Source of the DNA: JAADEM01 sp965371855
GTDB lineage: Bacteria > Bacteroidota > Bacteroidia > Bacteroidales > Marinilabiliaceae
Length of the DNA: 63,667 nt
Assembly (NCBI GenBank): GCA_965371855.1
Contig: CBDUZZ010000019.1
Coordinates: 1 to 63,667, forward strand
Direction: 5' to 3'
In this document: one piece after another, positions 8,859-19,000 of the stretch
Layout: the number at the start of each line of letters is the position of its first letter
Position numbering within the stretch: position 1 is the stretch's first letter
The notes under the pieces: generated by a model
Databases searched by the model: none
Seen by the model: only the letters and a program-made list of their open reading frames with translations
What the model was told of the DNA's origin: nothing
Program-made: the position numbers and the translations under genes

Positions 8859-9077
8859 AGTCAGTATTTTATAATTCCCCTTTCATTTTTATCACCTGAT
8901 CCCTACCTACGTTACGGATCAAGCAGGATGTTACTCGCCTCAAAAGGCTGTGTGAAAACGACACATCTCCCTTGAATTATTTGAGTAGATGAGAGATTAA
9001 TTAAATATGAAAACCTGGTAGCATTAAATTTCTAAATCACAAGCCTCTGTACGAAGTGTGGAAAATAAGTTGTTATT

Positions 9078-9223
9078 TAGTGTCTGCAAGAGAACATGAC
9101 ACAGATCGTCATTGCGAGGACGATAGAACGAAGCAATCTGTTGACCCAATAAAGATTGCTTCACTCGTACCTCGTTACCAATGACGCAAACCTCTAAATT
9201 TGATAGTTTTCTTGCAGACACTA
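9078..9223. repeat. 146-bp dispersed palindromic element (TIR type 2)
   Basis: It has perfect 13-bp terminal inverted repeats (tagtgtctgcaag at 9078-9090, complement at 9211-9223) around the 'cgtcattgcgag ... agattgcttc ... caatgacg' core found in the neighbouring element. The ends differ completely from those of the 8728-8858 copy, so the same core is framed by two different end types. The stretch from 8859 to 9283 otherwise shows no gene. Confidence 0.85.
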
Positions 9224-9283
9224 TATAGGCTTAATCGAAAAAGTTGTGTCACAAAAACAGGCAATTCAAATCCGTGGATTCTC

Positions 9284-11194
9284 TCATTGCAACACAGACT
9301 TCCCATGTTTATCTATCTTCTCAAACTTACTGTTCTGTGACTTATATTCCGGAACCAACTCTTTCATTCGTGTAACTAAGAGATCATCACTTTCAATTCT
9401 AAGAGAAAAAAGTAATTCATCAATATTTTTTTTGACCACTCCATAGTCATGACGACGTACTTTACCAATCATTATTTTTTCATTATAAGTAGGGAGTGTA
9501 TTTTCTTTTGAAGCTAATAGCTCTTCATATAGTTTCTCCCCAGGACGCAGCCCTGTATATTTAATCTCAATATCCTCTTCCAGTTTAAGACCTGCCAGGC
9601 GTATCATCTCTTTTGCCAGGTCATCAATCTTAACAGGCTCACCCATATCAAATACAAATATTTCGCCACCCTCTCCCATAAACCCGGCTTCGAGAACCAA
9701 CTGACATGCTTCAGGAATGGTCATAAAATAACGGGTTATTTCCTTGTGTGTAACCGTAACGGGGCCTCCCCGCTCAATCTGTTTTTTAAATAGCGGCACT
9801 ACTGATCCGTTAGACCCCAACACATTTCCAAAACGGGTAGTTATAAAAGATGTTGTGATATTACCGAGCTGAGCCAATGACTGAATATATATTTCACAAA
9901 TCCGTTTCGATGCCCCCATCACATTAGTAGGGTTAACAGCTTTATCGGTTGAAACCATTACAAACTTCTCTACTTCGTATTTAACTGCCAGATTTGCCAT
10001 ATTTCTTGTTGCTCCAATATTTACCCGTATTGCCTCATATGGGAATTTTTCAAGTATCGGTACATGTTTGTAGGCAGCAGCATTATAAACAATCTGAGGC
10101 CTGTATTCCTCAAACACTCTATCCATCCGTTGTTCACTTGTAGCATCAGCAAGTATTATTTCAAACGGAACATCGTAATGGCTTAAAAGCAGTTCCTGTT
10201 GCAAATCATAAAGAGCTGACTCTGCATTATCTACCAACAATATCTTTTTTACAGGAAACCGTAACAGTTGCCTTACAATTTCAGATCCAATAGAACCGGC
10301 GGCTCCTGTAACCAATATGGTCTTACCTTCAAGCCCCTCCATGATTTGCATCAAATTGAGCCTTATCTCCTCACGCCCCAAAATATCTTCAATACGAATA
10401 TCACGAATCTGATTTTTATTTGAGATTCCATTCACCCAGTTACCTACCGATGGCATTACCTTCATTTTCCAGTTGCGGTCAAGGCAATCACTAGCTAACT
10501 TATGCTTCCTGCTGGAAGGTATAGAATTAATAGCAAGAATTATCTCCTCTATGTCTTTTTGCACTCCTGTTTCAAGTGCCTTTTTCCAGCTCATAACAGG
10601 TATTGAGTGAAGGGTAAGATTCCACATGGATGGATCATCATCAATAAAACCGATTACATTATAACGATTATCTTTATCATTACGTATAGCCTCCAAAGTA
10701 ATCTGCCCCATATCACCGGCTCCATAAATGAAGGTATTAATTGTGGCTCTTTTCTTTGTAATAAAAGCATAAGTCTCTTTCACAATCATCCGAAAAACAA
10801 AACTAACCATGACTGTAAGCAGAAAATGAAAAATTAATACAAGCCGTGGTACCATTATCCAATGAAACTGGAATAGTTTTACAACAGTATCAACTGATAT
10901 TAAAAATGCAAATGCCGCAAAACAAGCAACAATCAGCAACTTCATCTCATTATAGTTACTGTGGCGAATCACCCCCCTGTATGAACCAAAAATTAAAAAT
11001 GAGATTAGATATATAAACAGAACCCATGCTCCACTAAGAATAAGTTCTAAAGCACTGTATTCAGGTAACTGAAGGTTTAATCGGATAACAAATGATAAAA
11101 CAAAAGCATTTGCTGCAATGGTAAGATCAATCAATAGAATCCACCAGGGAGAAACAATGCGACCGTTAAAAATATTTAATAATATTGATTTCAT
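9284..11194 (-). CDS. Membrane nucleotide-sugar 4,6-dehydratase (WbpM/PglF/CapD family)
   Basis: 636-residue long-form dehydratase. In this family it converts UDP-GlcNAc to the 4-keto-6-deoxy sugar, the entry to bacillosamine, QuiNAc and FucNAc. There are four N-terminal membrane helices (about residues 15-125) and a first Rossmann-like domain (YGAGDMGQ near 157). The catalytic SDR domain follows (VTGAAGSIGSE near 294). The active-site segment TDKAVNPTNVMGASK near 410-424 has Met in place of the usual Tyr, as in WbpM and PglF. Its product probably feeds the EpsN/PglE-type aminotransferase at 24891. It stands alone on the - strand, convergent with wzc. Confidence 0.92.
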   Translation of the reverse strand: MKSILLNIFNGRIVSPWWILLIDLTIAANAFVLSFVIRLNLQLPEYSALELILSGAWVLFIYLISFLIFGSYRGVIRHSNYNEMKLLIVACFAAFAFLISVDTVVKLFQFHWIMVPRLVLIFHFLLTVMVSFVFRMIVKETYAFITKKRATINTFIYGAGDMGQITLEAIRNDKDNRYNVIGFIDDDPSMWNLTLHSIPVMSWKKALETGVQKDIEEIILAINSIPSSRKHKLASDCLDRNWKMKVMPSVGNWVNGISNKNQIRDIRIEDILGREEIRLNLMQIMEGLEGKTILVTGAAGSIGSEIVRQLLRFPVKKILLVDNAESALYDLQQELLLSHYDVPFEIILADATSEQRMDRVFEEYRPQIVYNAAAYKHVPILEKFPYEAIRVNIGATRNMANLAVKYEVEKFVMVSTDKAVNPTNVMGASKRICEIYIQSLAQLGNITTSFITTRFGNVLGSNGSVVPLFKKQIERGGPVTVTHKEITRYFMTIPEACQLVLEAGFMGEGGEIFVFDMGEPVKIDDLAKEMIRLAGLKLEEDIEIKYTGLRPGEKLYEELLASKENTLPTYNEKIMIGKVRRHDYGVVKKNIDELLFSLRIESDDLLVTRMKELVPEYKSQNSKFEKIDKHGKSVLQ

Positions 11195-11579
11195 AAATAT
11201 TAAGTATTAAACTCCCGAAATCGACCAAGATAGCATTCGGTTTTCATTCATTGTTTTTTTTAAATAAATTACAATTTATGATTTTTTATACGTTCAATAC
11301 TAGTTTTATTTACATTTTTGAACTGTTTTATGATGAACGACAAGAATACTTTGTTAAAACTCTTAATATCTGCCATGAAAAAAGGGCAAATCCATTTATG
11401 TAAAATGAAGAAATTATTAAGAGGGACAATCCCAGCGGAATCATTTGATTAAAGCCGAAGTGTGAATATATTCATTTTGAGAAGACTCGCAACTCGATTA
11501 ATTAGAATCTTAGTAAAACCACACGTTCAGAAATATTATCCAACAATGACAAACAAAAACACTAGTATCAAGCCAATCA

Positions 11580-11665
11580 TTCAATGACGTATGAAGATTG
11601 CTTCATCCTCGTTCCTCGTCCTCGCAATGACGTCATTACGAGGAGAGCAACGAGGAAGTAATCTA
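11580..11665. repeat. Dispersed palindromic element core, truncated copy
   Basis: It contains 'agattgcttc', 'cctcgcaatgacg', 'cgtcattacgag' and 'gaggaagtaatct', that is, core pieces of the elements at 8728 and 9078 in rearranged order and without clear terminal repeats. The remaining gap from 11195 to 11732 is AT-rich. I see nothing coding there and no convincing promoter match. Confidence 0.7.
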
Positions 11666-11732
11666 AAAATGGTTTTATACTTGACTTAACACTCTGTGTG
11701 AAGCTTCAAAATTTAACCGTAACAACTTGCTT

Positions 11733-12977
11733 CTACCATACCACAACCTTTCTTGTCTCAGAAATCATTGAATTCCTTAAAACTACCAGATAGACACCAG
11801 CCGGAAGTCCTGCTGTATCCAGTTTGCAAATTTGGCTGTCAACAATTTTATCTACTATCGCACTACCCAACAGATTAAAAAGAGTCACTTTCTCATACCG
11901 GAACGAATCATCCATTTCAATCCGAATCTCATTATTAGTCACAATAAATTTCGATGATGGTTCATCCTTTTCCGGATTTGAAATACCTGTCGAAACGTCA
12001 CCATCCCAACCGGCTATTCTTGCCATCATCCACCAAGTGGCTTTTGCTAACCTCAGCGCACCAGCCGGATCAATATGTCCGGTACTTTCATCACCGAGGT
12101 TAGTTGCAGTGATAACAGGAAATGTATTTCCATTCCATGAGGAAGTTGTTTGCGTTCCATCGTCATCATGGCATAATATATCGGCATAATCAAATAGTAC
12201 CCTTGTAGCATCGGCCTGAACGTACTCCCGTATATGTTCCCATTTCAGATGGCCTTGATACATGGCTTCAGCACTAATCCCGCCATTGTTATCATCAACA
12301 GGTCCTGTTGTGAAAATTACTTTTGTAGGAATACTATTATCCGTACAATAATTAATATAATTCTGAGTAACCGAAAGATAGTCATCCATATTCAAAGAGT
12401 TGCCAGACACTGCATTATCATCCTCATCCAAGCCCCATATGCTCGTAGGATTTCCTGCAATATTTAATTCGCCATACCACCGATTATCTGTAATCGGATC
12501 TGTTCCTGAACTTGAAATGCCAAAGGTCGCATCCCAACACCATCCAAAGCCCATCGCTGCAATTGTCAGACTATTATCATTACAGTATGAAATACCTGTT
12601 TTAACCTGATTAGTAGCAGCACTACTTGTCCACCAATCCTCCTCACCAATCCACTCTTCCCATCCTGTAGGTGTGTCATAATCTCCCCACATCATCGGAC
12701 TACATCTAAAATACTGGTCTGTGGCAGCACTAGGTGTTCCGAAATCTCTGGCACTAACCTGATAAGTATCATCTAATAATTCTAACGCATTTAATCCCGA
12801 TCTATAAGCCTTTGAATGTGATTCACCAGCAATAACAAACCACATCTTCTTCACTTCGTCTATGTATTGTTGAGGAATATCATCATACCTGTCAACAATT
12901 GTATGATCTGCAATTATCTGCCCAAAATTCACCAAAGAAACCAAAATAAACCCTAAAACAATCAACATCCTTTTCAT
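11733..12977 (-). CDS. Secreted SGNH-like protein with T9SS C-terminal domain
   Basis: About 414 residues from the preferred ATG at 12977, which gives the signal peptide MKRMLIVLGFILVSLVNFGQ. An upstream in-frame ATG at 12989 adds four residues. A GESHS motif (about residues 51-55) resembles the nucleophile block of SGNH hydrolases, and GHIDPAGA near residue 320 offers the catalytic Asp/His region. The last 75 residues form a type A T9SS sorting domain (ending GVYLVVLRN...ETRKVVVW). The protein is therefore probably exported by T9SS to the cell surface. The likely role is hydrolase or acylesterase; the substrate is unknown. A possible -7 element (CAAATATA, 13097-13104, reverse orientation) lies about 120 bases upstream. 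Confidence 0.65.
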   Translation of the reverse strand: MKRMLIVLGFILVSLVNFGQIIADHTIVDRYDDIPQQYIDEVKKMWFVIAGESHSKAYRSGLNALELLDDTYQVSARDFGTPSAATDQYFRCSPMMWGDYDTPTGWEEWIGEEDWWTSSAATNQVKTGISYCNDNSLTIAAMGFGWCWDATFGISSSGTDPITDNRWYGELNIAGNPTSIWGLDEDDNAVSGNSLNMDDYLSVTQNYINYCTDNSIPTKVIFTTGPVDDNNGGISAEAMYQGHLKWEHIREYVQADATRVLFDYADILCHDDDGTQTTSSWNGNTFPVITATNLGDESTGHIDPAGALRLAKATWWMMARIAGWDGDVSTGISNPEKDEPSSKFIVTNNEIRIEMDDSFRYEKVTLFNLLGSAIVDKIVDSQICKLDTAGLPAGVYLVVLRNSMISETRKVVVW

Positions 12978-13241
12978 AATTCCCATCATTTAATTTCAAT
13001 TATAAATACTTAATAACACCTTAAGATACCGTTCAGCCATTACCGATTCTATTAATTTGAGCTTGTTAAACAGCTATTAAAAAACGAAATAGGTTGCAAA
13101 TATAAGGATTAAACATATAAATTGTTCTCCAGGGGGTGCAAAAACTGTCATCTTTTTTATTCATTAAATAGATAAACCGGAAAAACTAGCGAAAAACTTT
13201 CCAAAGATTATGATCCATTAGATTTGCTTTTGACATTTATT

Positions 13242-13396
13242 TAGTGTCTGCAATAAAACTAAAAACAAATCGTCGTTGCAAGGACGAAAGGACTGCTTGT
13301 TCAGAATATCGGAAAAGCAATCTCCTGAATTTCAGATTGCTTCACTTCGTTCGAAATAACGTTCTCTGATTATTCATTGAGTTTTCTCAAGCACTA
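13242..13396. repeat. Dispersed palindromic element (TIR type 2), abutting a stop codon
   Basis: It begins with tagtgtctgcaa (13242-13253), contains 'cgtcgttgcaaggacg', 'agcaatctcctg' and 'agattgcttcacttcgttcg', and ends with a degenerate TTTTCTCAAGCACTA. The terminal CTA (13394-13396) is read on the minus strand as the TAG stop codon of the SGNH gene at 13394. The rest of the gap 12978-13241 is AT-rich with no gene. Confidence 0.7.
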
Positions 13397-14416
13397 TTTA
13401 ACTGAAGAAGCCGAATAAGCAATGTCCATCAATTCATCACCTACATATTTCTTATAATGTATGTAGTCATAAAAATTTGACATGTCGTCAGTAAATCTAT
13501 TTATTCCCGAAAAATCAAATACATTCTCACTGCCAAAAATATTTTCGAGCGTCTTCACATCTTTCTTATTAAAAGCTACCTGATCATAACTGGGACCAAT
13601 TATTATGCGAAAGACTGTACTGTCTTTAATGAAAATGTCATAAATCTCATTTAACTTTTGAATATACTCATCATTCAGTTGTGCTTTTTTTTGTACAGGT
13701 TTTTCACTTCGTTTGGGAAATTTATTTAATCTTTTGGAATAATACCCAATTGAATCATCTTTAAATTCTTCAAGTATACCAATATTATGATACTCATTGG
13801 TTAAATTATCACGATAATAATAATCCTGTTTTAAATATCCACTCATATATGGATAAAACTTATTGGTTATTTTATAATGAATAAGTGCCCTCAAATATCT
13901 GACATTTGCAAACTGCAAAAAATAGAGATATTGAAACTTAAGTTTTGATGAAGGATAAACTTTGTAATGTTTCATAAAGAGAGGATTATCATTAAAAGTT
14001 TTTCCAAAACCATCAGGATCAGTATCAAAAACTATCAATGCATTTTTTATTTTTTTTTCTTGTTCATGTAAAAACATAATTTTAGACCATATACCAACAA
14101 AATGCTCCCCTGAAGCATAAAAAGCGTATGGAGGATTATCGGTTTCAATATGTTTTTTCCAGTCTTCAGGACTTATAAACATTGCGGTGGATGAGCCAAA
14201 AATAAAAGAATCATAAGTGATCTTATCTGAATTGGCCAGAAATTTCTCCGTTGTCATATAATCCACATTCTTGGCAATATAATAATTTCGGTTATAGTCC
14301 TTATGCTTGAAAATAACCATAAAAGGATCCATAATCACATAAACAAGCAATAGAAGAATGAAGGGAATGCCAAACAGAAGGATCTTTTTAAACTCAACTA
14401 ATAACCTATTCATCAT
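13394..14416 (-). CDS. SGNH-like membrane-anchored acyltransferase partner (AlgX/DltD-like role)
   Basis: 340 residues with one N-terminal membrane helix (about residues 12-32) and a periplasmic SGNH-like domain. GSS at 74-76 supplies the candidate nucleophile and DYIHY at 317-321 the Asp-x-x-His pair. It starts seven bases after the MBOAT stop, so the two are almost certainly translated together. MBOAT plus SGNH pairs (AlgI/AlgX, PatA/PatB, DltB/DltD) transfer acyl groups to extracellular polysaccharides, so this pair probably O-acylates the exported glycan. Two adjacent Met codons (14416, 14413) are possible starts. Its stop codon coincides with the end of a dispersed repeat. Confidence 0.75.
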   Translation of the reverse strand: MMNRLLVEFKKILLFGIPFILLLLVYVIMDPFMVIFKHKDYNRNYYIAKNVDYMTTEKFLANSDKITYDSFIFGSSTAMFISPEDWKKHIETDNPPYAFYASGEHFVGIWSKIMFLHEQEKKIKNALIVFDTDPDGFGKTFNDNPLFMKHYKVYPSSKLKFQYLYFLQFANVRYLRALIHYKITNKFYPYMSGYLKQDYYYRDNLTNEYHNIGILEEFKDDSIGYYSKRLNKFPKRSEKPVQKKAQLNDEYIQKLNEIYDIFIKDSTVFRIIIGPSYDQVAFNKKDVKTLENIFGSENVFDFSGINRFTDDMSNFYDYIHYKKYVGDELMDIAYSASSVK

Positions 14417-14423
14417 ATATTAA

Positions 14424-15845
14424 TTAAAACATTTCATAAACAAATGAAGAACTACCACTCAACTCTGAAAGAATTAGAATTGATAAGATATAGTATACAA
14501 CAATTCTAATAAGTTTGTATTTTTTCCAATACCCAATAATTTTTTTGTAATAAGTCTCAAAATCTTCCTCTAAAACTTCAAAGAGCAAAAACCAAAATCC
14601 AACTAATAAGCCAAATAAAAGTGGAATAATCGGCACACCTGTAATTGCAGCTCCATCAAAGGAAAACAATTTGCCAAACAAACCAAATGTTGTTTTAAGA
14701 TCGGGGGAAAAGAAAAATGACAATGCCCAGCCGTAGAACATGAAAGTACATAATCTTCCAATCCACAATCCTACCTTTACAGGCATTTTTGAAAATATGG
14801 CCATCCTTTGTTTTCTTGTAAAAAATTCATACGTTATAGAAGATGCCAGAACAAAACCAAGAGCCATAAAATTCCATCCGGCACCATGCCAAATACCAAA
14901 CAGCATCCATGTTAAGAACAGTGCATATACAGATGCAAAAGCACCCCACTTCCTTCTTTTGAACATTACCTGCTTGAAAATATAATCACCAAACCAAGAT
15001 GACAATGAGATGTGAAATCGTTTCCAAAACATAGTGATATTGCGGGCAAGAAAAGGGCGTTTAAAATTCGGCAGTAAATCAATCCCATACATTTTGGCAA
15101 AGCCTATGGCAATATCAGTATAACCCGAAAAATCAAAATAGAGGTATAAAGGTTGAACTATAATGGCCAACCAGACATGCCCGGTGCTAAGAGAATCCAC
15201 ATTAGTATAAGTGCTTATAACAAAAGGGGCGAGCTGATTTGCTATAATTACCTTTTTAAAAAAACCCCAAAATGCAATTCTCAAGCCTTCTGTAACATTA
15301 CCGGAGATATACTCCTTTTTAAACTTTAGCTGTGGCAGAAAATGGTTTGAACGCTCAATAGGTCCTGACAGAAATTTGGGATAAAATGTAATGTATAACA
15401 GAAAATCAGGAAAGTACTTCTCCGGTTTCTCCCAACCCTTCTTAATATTGATTAAATACCCTATTGCCTGAAGCGTAAAATACGATACCCCGATAGGAAC
15501 AATAAACTTTGAAATAGTATCAACAGTAAAACCTACATGAAAAACGTTTAGTAGCGGATCAATTGTAAAATCAGCATATTTAAGAACAATCAATTGCAAC
15601 AGATTAAATAAAATCCCCAATCTAAATAATACCTTCTTGTTTTTGCCAGACGGAAGTTTTAGCCCAATAAAATAGTTTATTACAACAAACAAAATTATAT
15701 ACAACAGCAAGTTAAGATTTAGAGTTGCAATAAAGCCACAAGAAATAATTGCAAGGTATAAGCTTCTATATTTTTCATTAAGGAGATAAAATACGAATAC
15801 TGAGATTATTGCAAGGACAACAAAGTATGCAGATATAATATCCAT
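14424..15845 (-). CDS. MBOAT-family O-acyltransferase (AlgI/DltB-like)
   Basis: 473-residue multi-spanning membrane protein of the MBOAT family, which passes acyl groups across the inner membrane for polysaccharide O-acylation. Family landmarks are SGPIERSNHFLPQ (about 160), DFSGYTDIAIG (about 240), FWKRFHISLSSW (about 275) and the catalytic-His block GIWHGAGWNF (about 316-325). It pairs with the SGNH gene seven bases downstream. Unlike the second MBOAT at 19820, no carrier protein or adenylation gene is beside it, so an acetyl-type donor as in AlgI systems is the simpler guess. Confidence 0.9.
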   Translation of the reverse strand: MDIISAYFVVLAIISVFVFYLLNEKYRSLYLAIISCGFIATLNLNLLLYIILFVVINYFIGLKLPSGKNKKVLFRLGILFNLLQLIVLKYADFTIDPLLNVFHVGFTVDTISKFIVPIGVSYFTLQAIGYLINIKKGWEKPEKYFPDFLLYITFYPKFLSGPIERSNHFLPQLKFKKEYISGNVTEGLRIAFWGFFKKVIIANQLAPFVISTYTNVDSLSTGHVWLAIIVQPLYLYFDFSGYTDIAIGFAKMYGIDLLPNFKRPFLARNITMFWKRFHISLSSWFGDYIFKQVMFKRRKWGAFASVYALFLTWMLFGIWHGAGWNFMALGFVLASSITYEFFTRKQRMAIFSKMPVKVGLWIGRLCTFMFYGWALSFFFSPDLKTTFGLFGKLFSFDGAAITGVPIIPLLFGLLVGFWFLLFEVLEEDFETYYKKIIGYWKKYKLIRIVVYYILSILILSELSGSSSFVYEMF

Positions 15846-16057
15846 TACGATATATATAATTAAATTAGATTGCTAATCTAAAAAGAATGTAAAGACTTAT
15901 TAACATGTAACTTCAAAAATTTGATTAAATCAATAAATTAGAGGATAAAAGCTAATTTGATATATTGTCAGAAAAACATAACTTTATTAAAAAAATAACG
16001 TAGATACACGAGTACTTTGTATATTGCAATGTTATTAATAATGGAGGTTATTTTAAG

Positions 16058-19000
16058 ATGAAAAAACTAATATTAATATTATTATTCATAATTCCATTTG
16101 TTCTGTTAGCACAAACAGAGCCTTCGATACTGAGTGATAGCGATACTAAGGCGTGGTATGTTGCTGAAAGACAATACATGACATTTTCAAGTGGAAATAT
16201 TGTTGAGAGATGGGATGATAAAAGTGGAAATAATCATTACTTATGGCAACCGACACCCGGAGAGCAATATCTACCTACATTTAGTGGTGATACTGTAAAT
16301 TTTCACGATAACTCGCAATTTGAAGATTTAAACTTTACACAATCACAACCTCTTACCGTTTACCTTGTTGCAAAAATGCGAAGCTACGGAGGAGGATATC
16401 ATGAGATAATAGAATTTAATCGACTTGATGTTGTGTTGACTTCGGATGCCGATCCTCTTCCGTGGAAAATTAGGTCGTACCCAATGAGTGGCTTGACTGC
16501 CTCATCTACAAATAGACTACCAAAAAATGAGTTTGTGGTTCTTACAGCAACATTTAACGGTACTTCATCTTCAATACGCATAAATGATAATACGGCCGAT
16601 ACGGGTGGCGATTTAAGTATTGACACTGTTGCACGAAGGATGATTGTATCCCATGCCGGAATGGACATGGCGGTTAAAGAAATAGTGGTGCGTGGCGTTG
16701 ATGATACCAATGGTGATGAAAATACCATCATTGAATGGTTTATGCAGAAATATGATATAGGGAACTCAGGAGACTCAGGTGATATAGGGGGTGATTATTA
16801 TGTTGCAACTGATGGTAGTGACAGCAATCCCGGAACTTATGCAGCCCCTTTCGCTACATTACAAAAAGCCATTTTAGTATCTGTACCGGGTGATACAACC
16901 TACATACGTGGTGGAATTTATCATTCAACAGGTCGTACTACGATAAATCCTGAAAAGTATGGCGGTGGACTAGGGGTAACCGGAACAAGGGCAAACCCTA
17001 TTTGTTACTTTGGGTATCCCGGTGAGTGGCCTATCCTTGATTGTACCCTTCATTGTGACGACCCTGAGGCAAGCTATAATGCAGCTATTGTTATTGAATA
17101 TGTTGAACATATTCATTTTAAAGACTTTGAGATTAGAAATGTCTTTCAGTGCGATAGTACCATGAACGGTGCAATAGCAGCTAATTACTCCCGTAACTTA
17201 ACGTTTGAGCATATAGTAATGCACGATATAGGACAGCGTGGTTACTGGATGATGAGTGGGGCTTGGTTAACTCATTACGAAGATGGAGATACAGACCAAT
17301 ATCCTTATTGGGATACTCCGGAAGATACTACCAGTTTTATTAATTGTGATGTTTATAATCTTATGGATTCGCTTAGTTCTACCCCCGGCAATGCTGCTGA
17401 TGGTTGGAAATTAGTTTTTTATAGAGGTGGGGTTTATACTTGGGATGGTTGTAGAATATGGAATTATACAGATGATGGGATTGACCCGTCAGGTGTGAAT
17501 GGAGGCACAAGCTATATAAAGAATTGTTGGGTTATGCCCGGTCATAAATACCCTGATGAGGGAGATTGGGGCTTTGAGAGAAACGGTTTTAAAATAGGCC
17601 GTCCGGGTTGGGGCGGGCCCTTTCCTGATTCTTTTCATGCAGCCGAAATAACAAACTCTATTGTTTTTGGAGCAAGTCATGCTTTTTATCTACTTGAAAG
17701 TACAACCGGGAATAGGACAAACGCAGTTATGTATAATAATTTAGCGTATATGTGCAACACGTCTTATGCCTCTACCGGATGGGGCAAAGCTACCAGTCCT
17801 CCAACTGCTACATTTAGAAACAACGTAGTATATGAATCAACGGGTTATCCTGCTGGTGTTTCAATACCTTGTGATGCAGGTATATTTTATCCTGAAAGTC
17901 ATAATACATGGGACGCAGATGATAACTATCTTGGAGGTTATATTACTGATACGGTCACTGTTACCTCGGCTGATTTTATTAACGCTGATTCAGCAACGGT
18001 AGTAACGCAACTTACAGCAGCAAGAAAAGCAGACGGCTCACTACCTGACTTAACAGCTCTTCATTTAATTTCGACTTCTGATTTGATTGATGCAGGAACA
18101 GATGTTGGTTTACCTTTTACTGGAACTGCCCCCGATATTGGTGCTTTTGAATATAATTCAAATTCCGGGTCTGATAACCTGTTTCCTAGTATCAAAATAA
18201 CATCTCCAACCAGTGGCAGCACATTTAATGAACAAGACGCAAATATTCTCATTGAAGTGGATGCATCTGATCCTGACGGATCAATTAGTAAAGTTGAGTT
18301 TTACTATGATGACACTAATAAAATTGGCGAGTCAAATTCTGAACCATGGTCCTTTTCATGGAATGATGCCCCTTATGGGTCGTACTCAATACGGGCAGTT
18401 GCTACCGATGATGAAGATGCAAAAACTACATCTGCAAGGGTTTATATTACCAAAGAGGAATCTCGCAAACTGGAAATAACCAACTATTCTCCCAATCCAA
18501 CTACCGATGTTGTTACGGTAGTGTTCTATTCACCGCAGGCAAACTCTGTGGCAATTACAGTGGTGAATAGCTCCGGGTCTCAAGTCATGTCAATGAATCA
18601 CAGTGCAATTATAGGAGAAAATAACCAAGTAGATGTAGATTTGACAGGATTGGCGGCAGGTGTCTATACCATTAATCTGAATGATGGATCTTCATCAGAC
18701 GCTTGTTCTGTTACAAAACAGGATCAAGCGGCAGGCTCACCTCCTGTTGCAAATGCAGGACAAGACCAAACAGTAAATGATGCGGATAATTCAGGTAATG
18801 AGGACATTACCCTTGAAGGCTCAGGCAGTTCGGATTCAAACGGAACAATAGTTTCTTATTCATGGAAAGAAGGAAGTACAGAAATTGCCACAGGAGTTAA
18901 TCCTGCAGTTTCTTTAAATGTAGGAACGCATAGTATAGCATTAACCGTAACCGATAATGAAGGCAATACAGCTTCTGATAATGTTATCATTGAGGTTGCC

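Noticed and set aside
8669..8899. 76-codon + strand ORF after wzc
   Set aside because: Most of it reads through the palindromic element at 8728-8858, so it is repeat sequence rather than a gene.
9024..9221. 65-codon - strand ORF between wzc and the dehydratase
   Set aside because: It lies almost wholly inside the element at 9078-9223.
16399..16731. 110-codon - strand ORF within the large secreted protein gene
   Set aside because: It is antisense to a protein with clear domains and signal peptide, has no start context, and its composition is that of a shadow frame.
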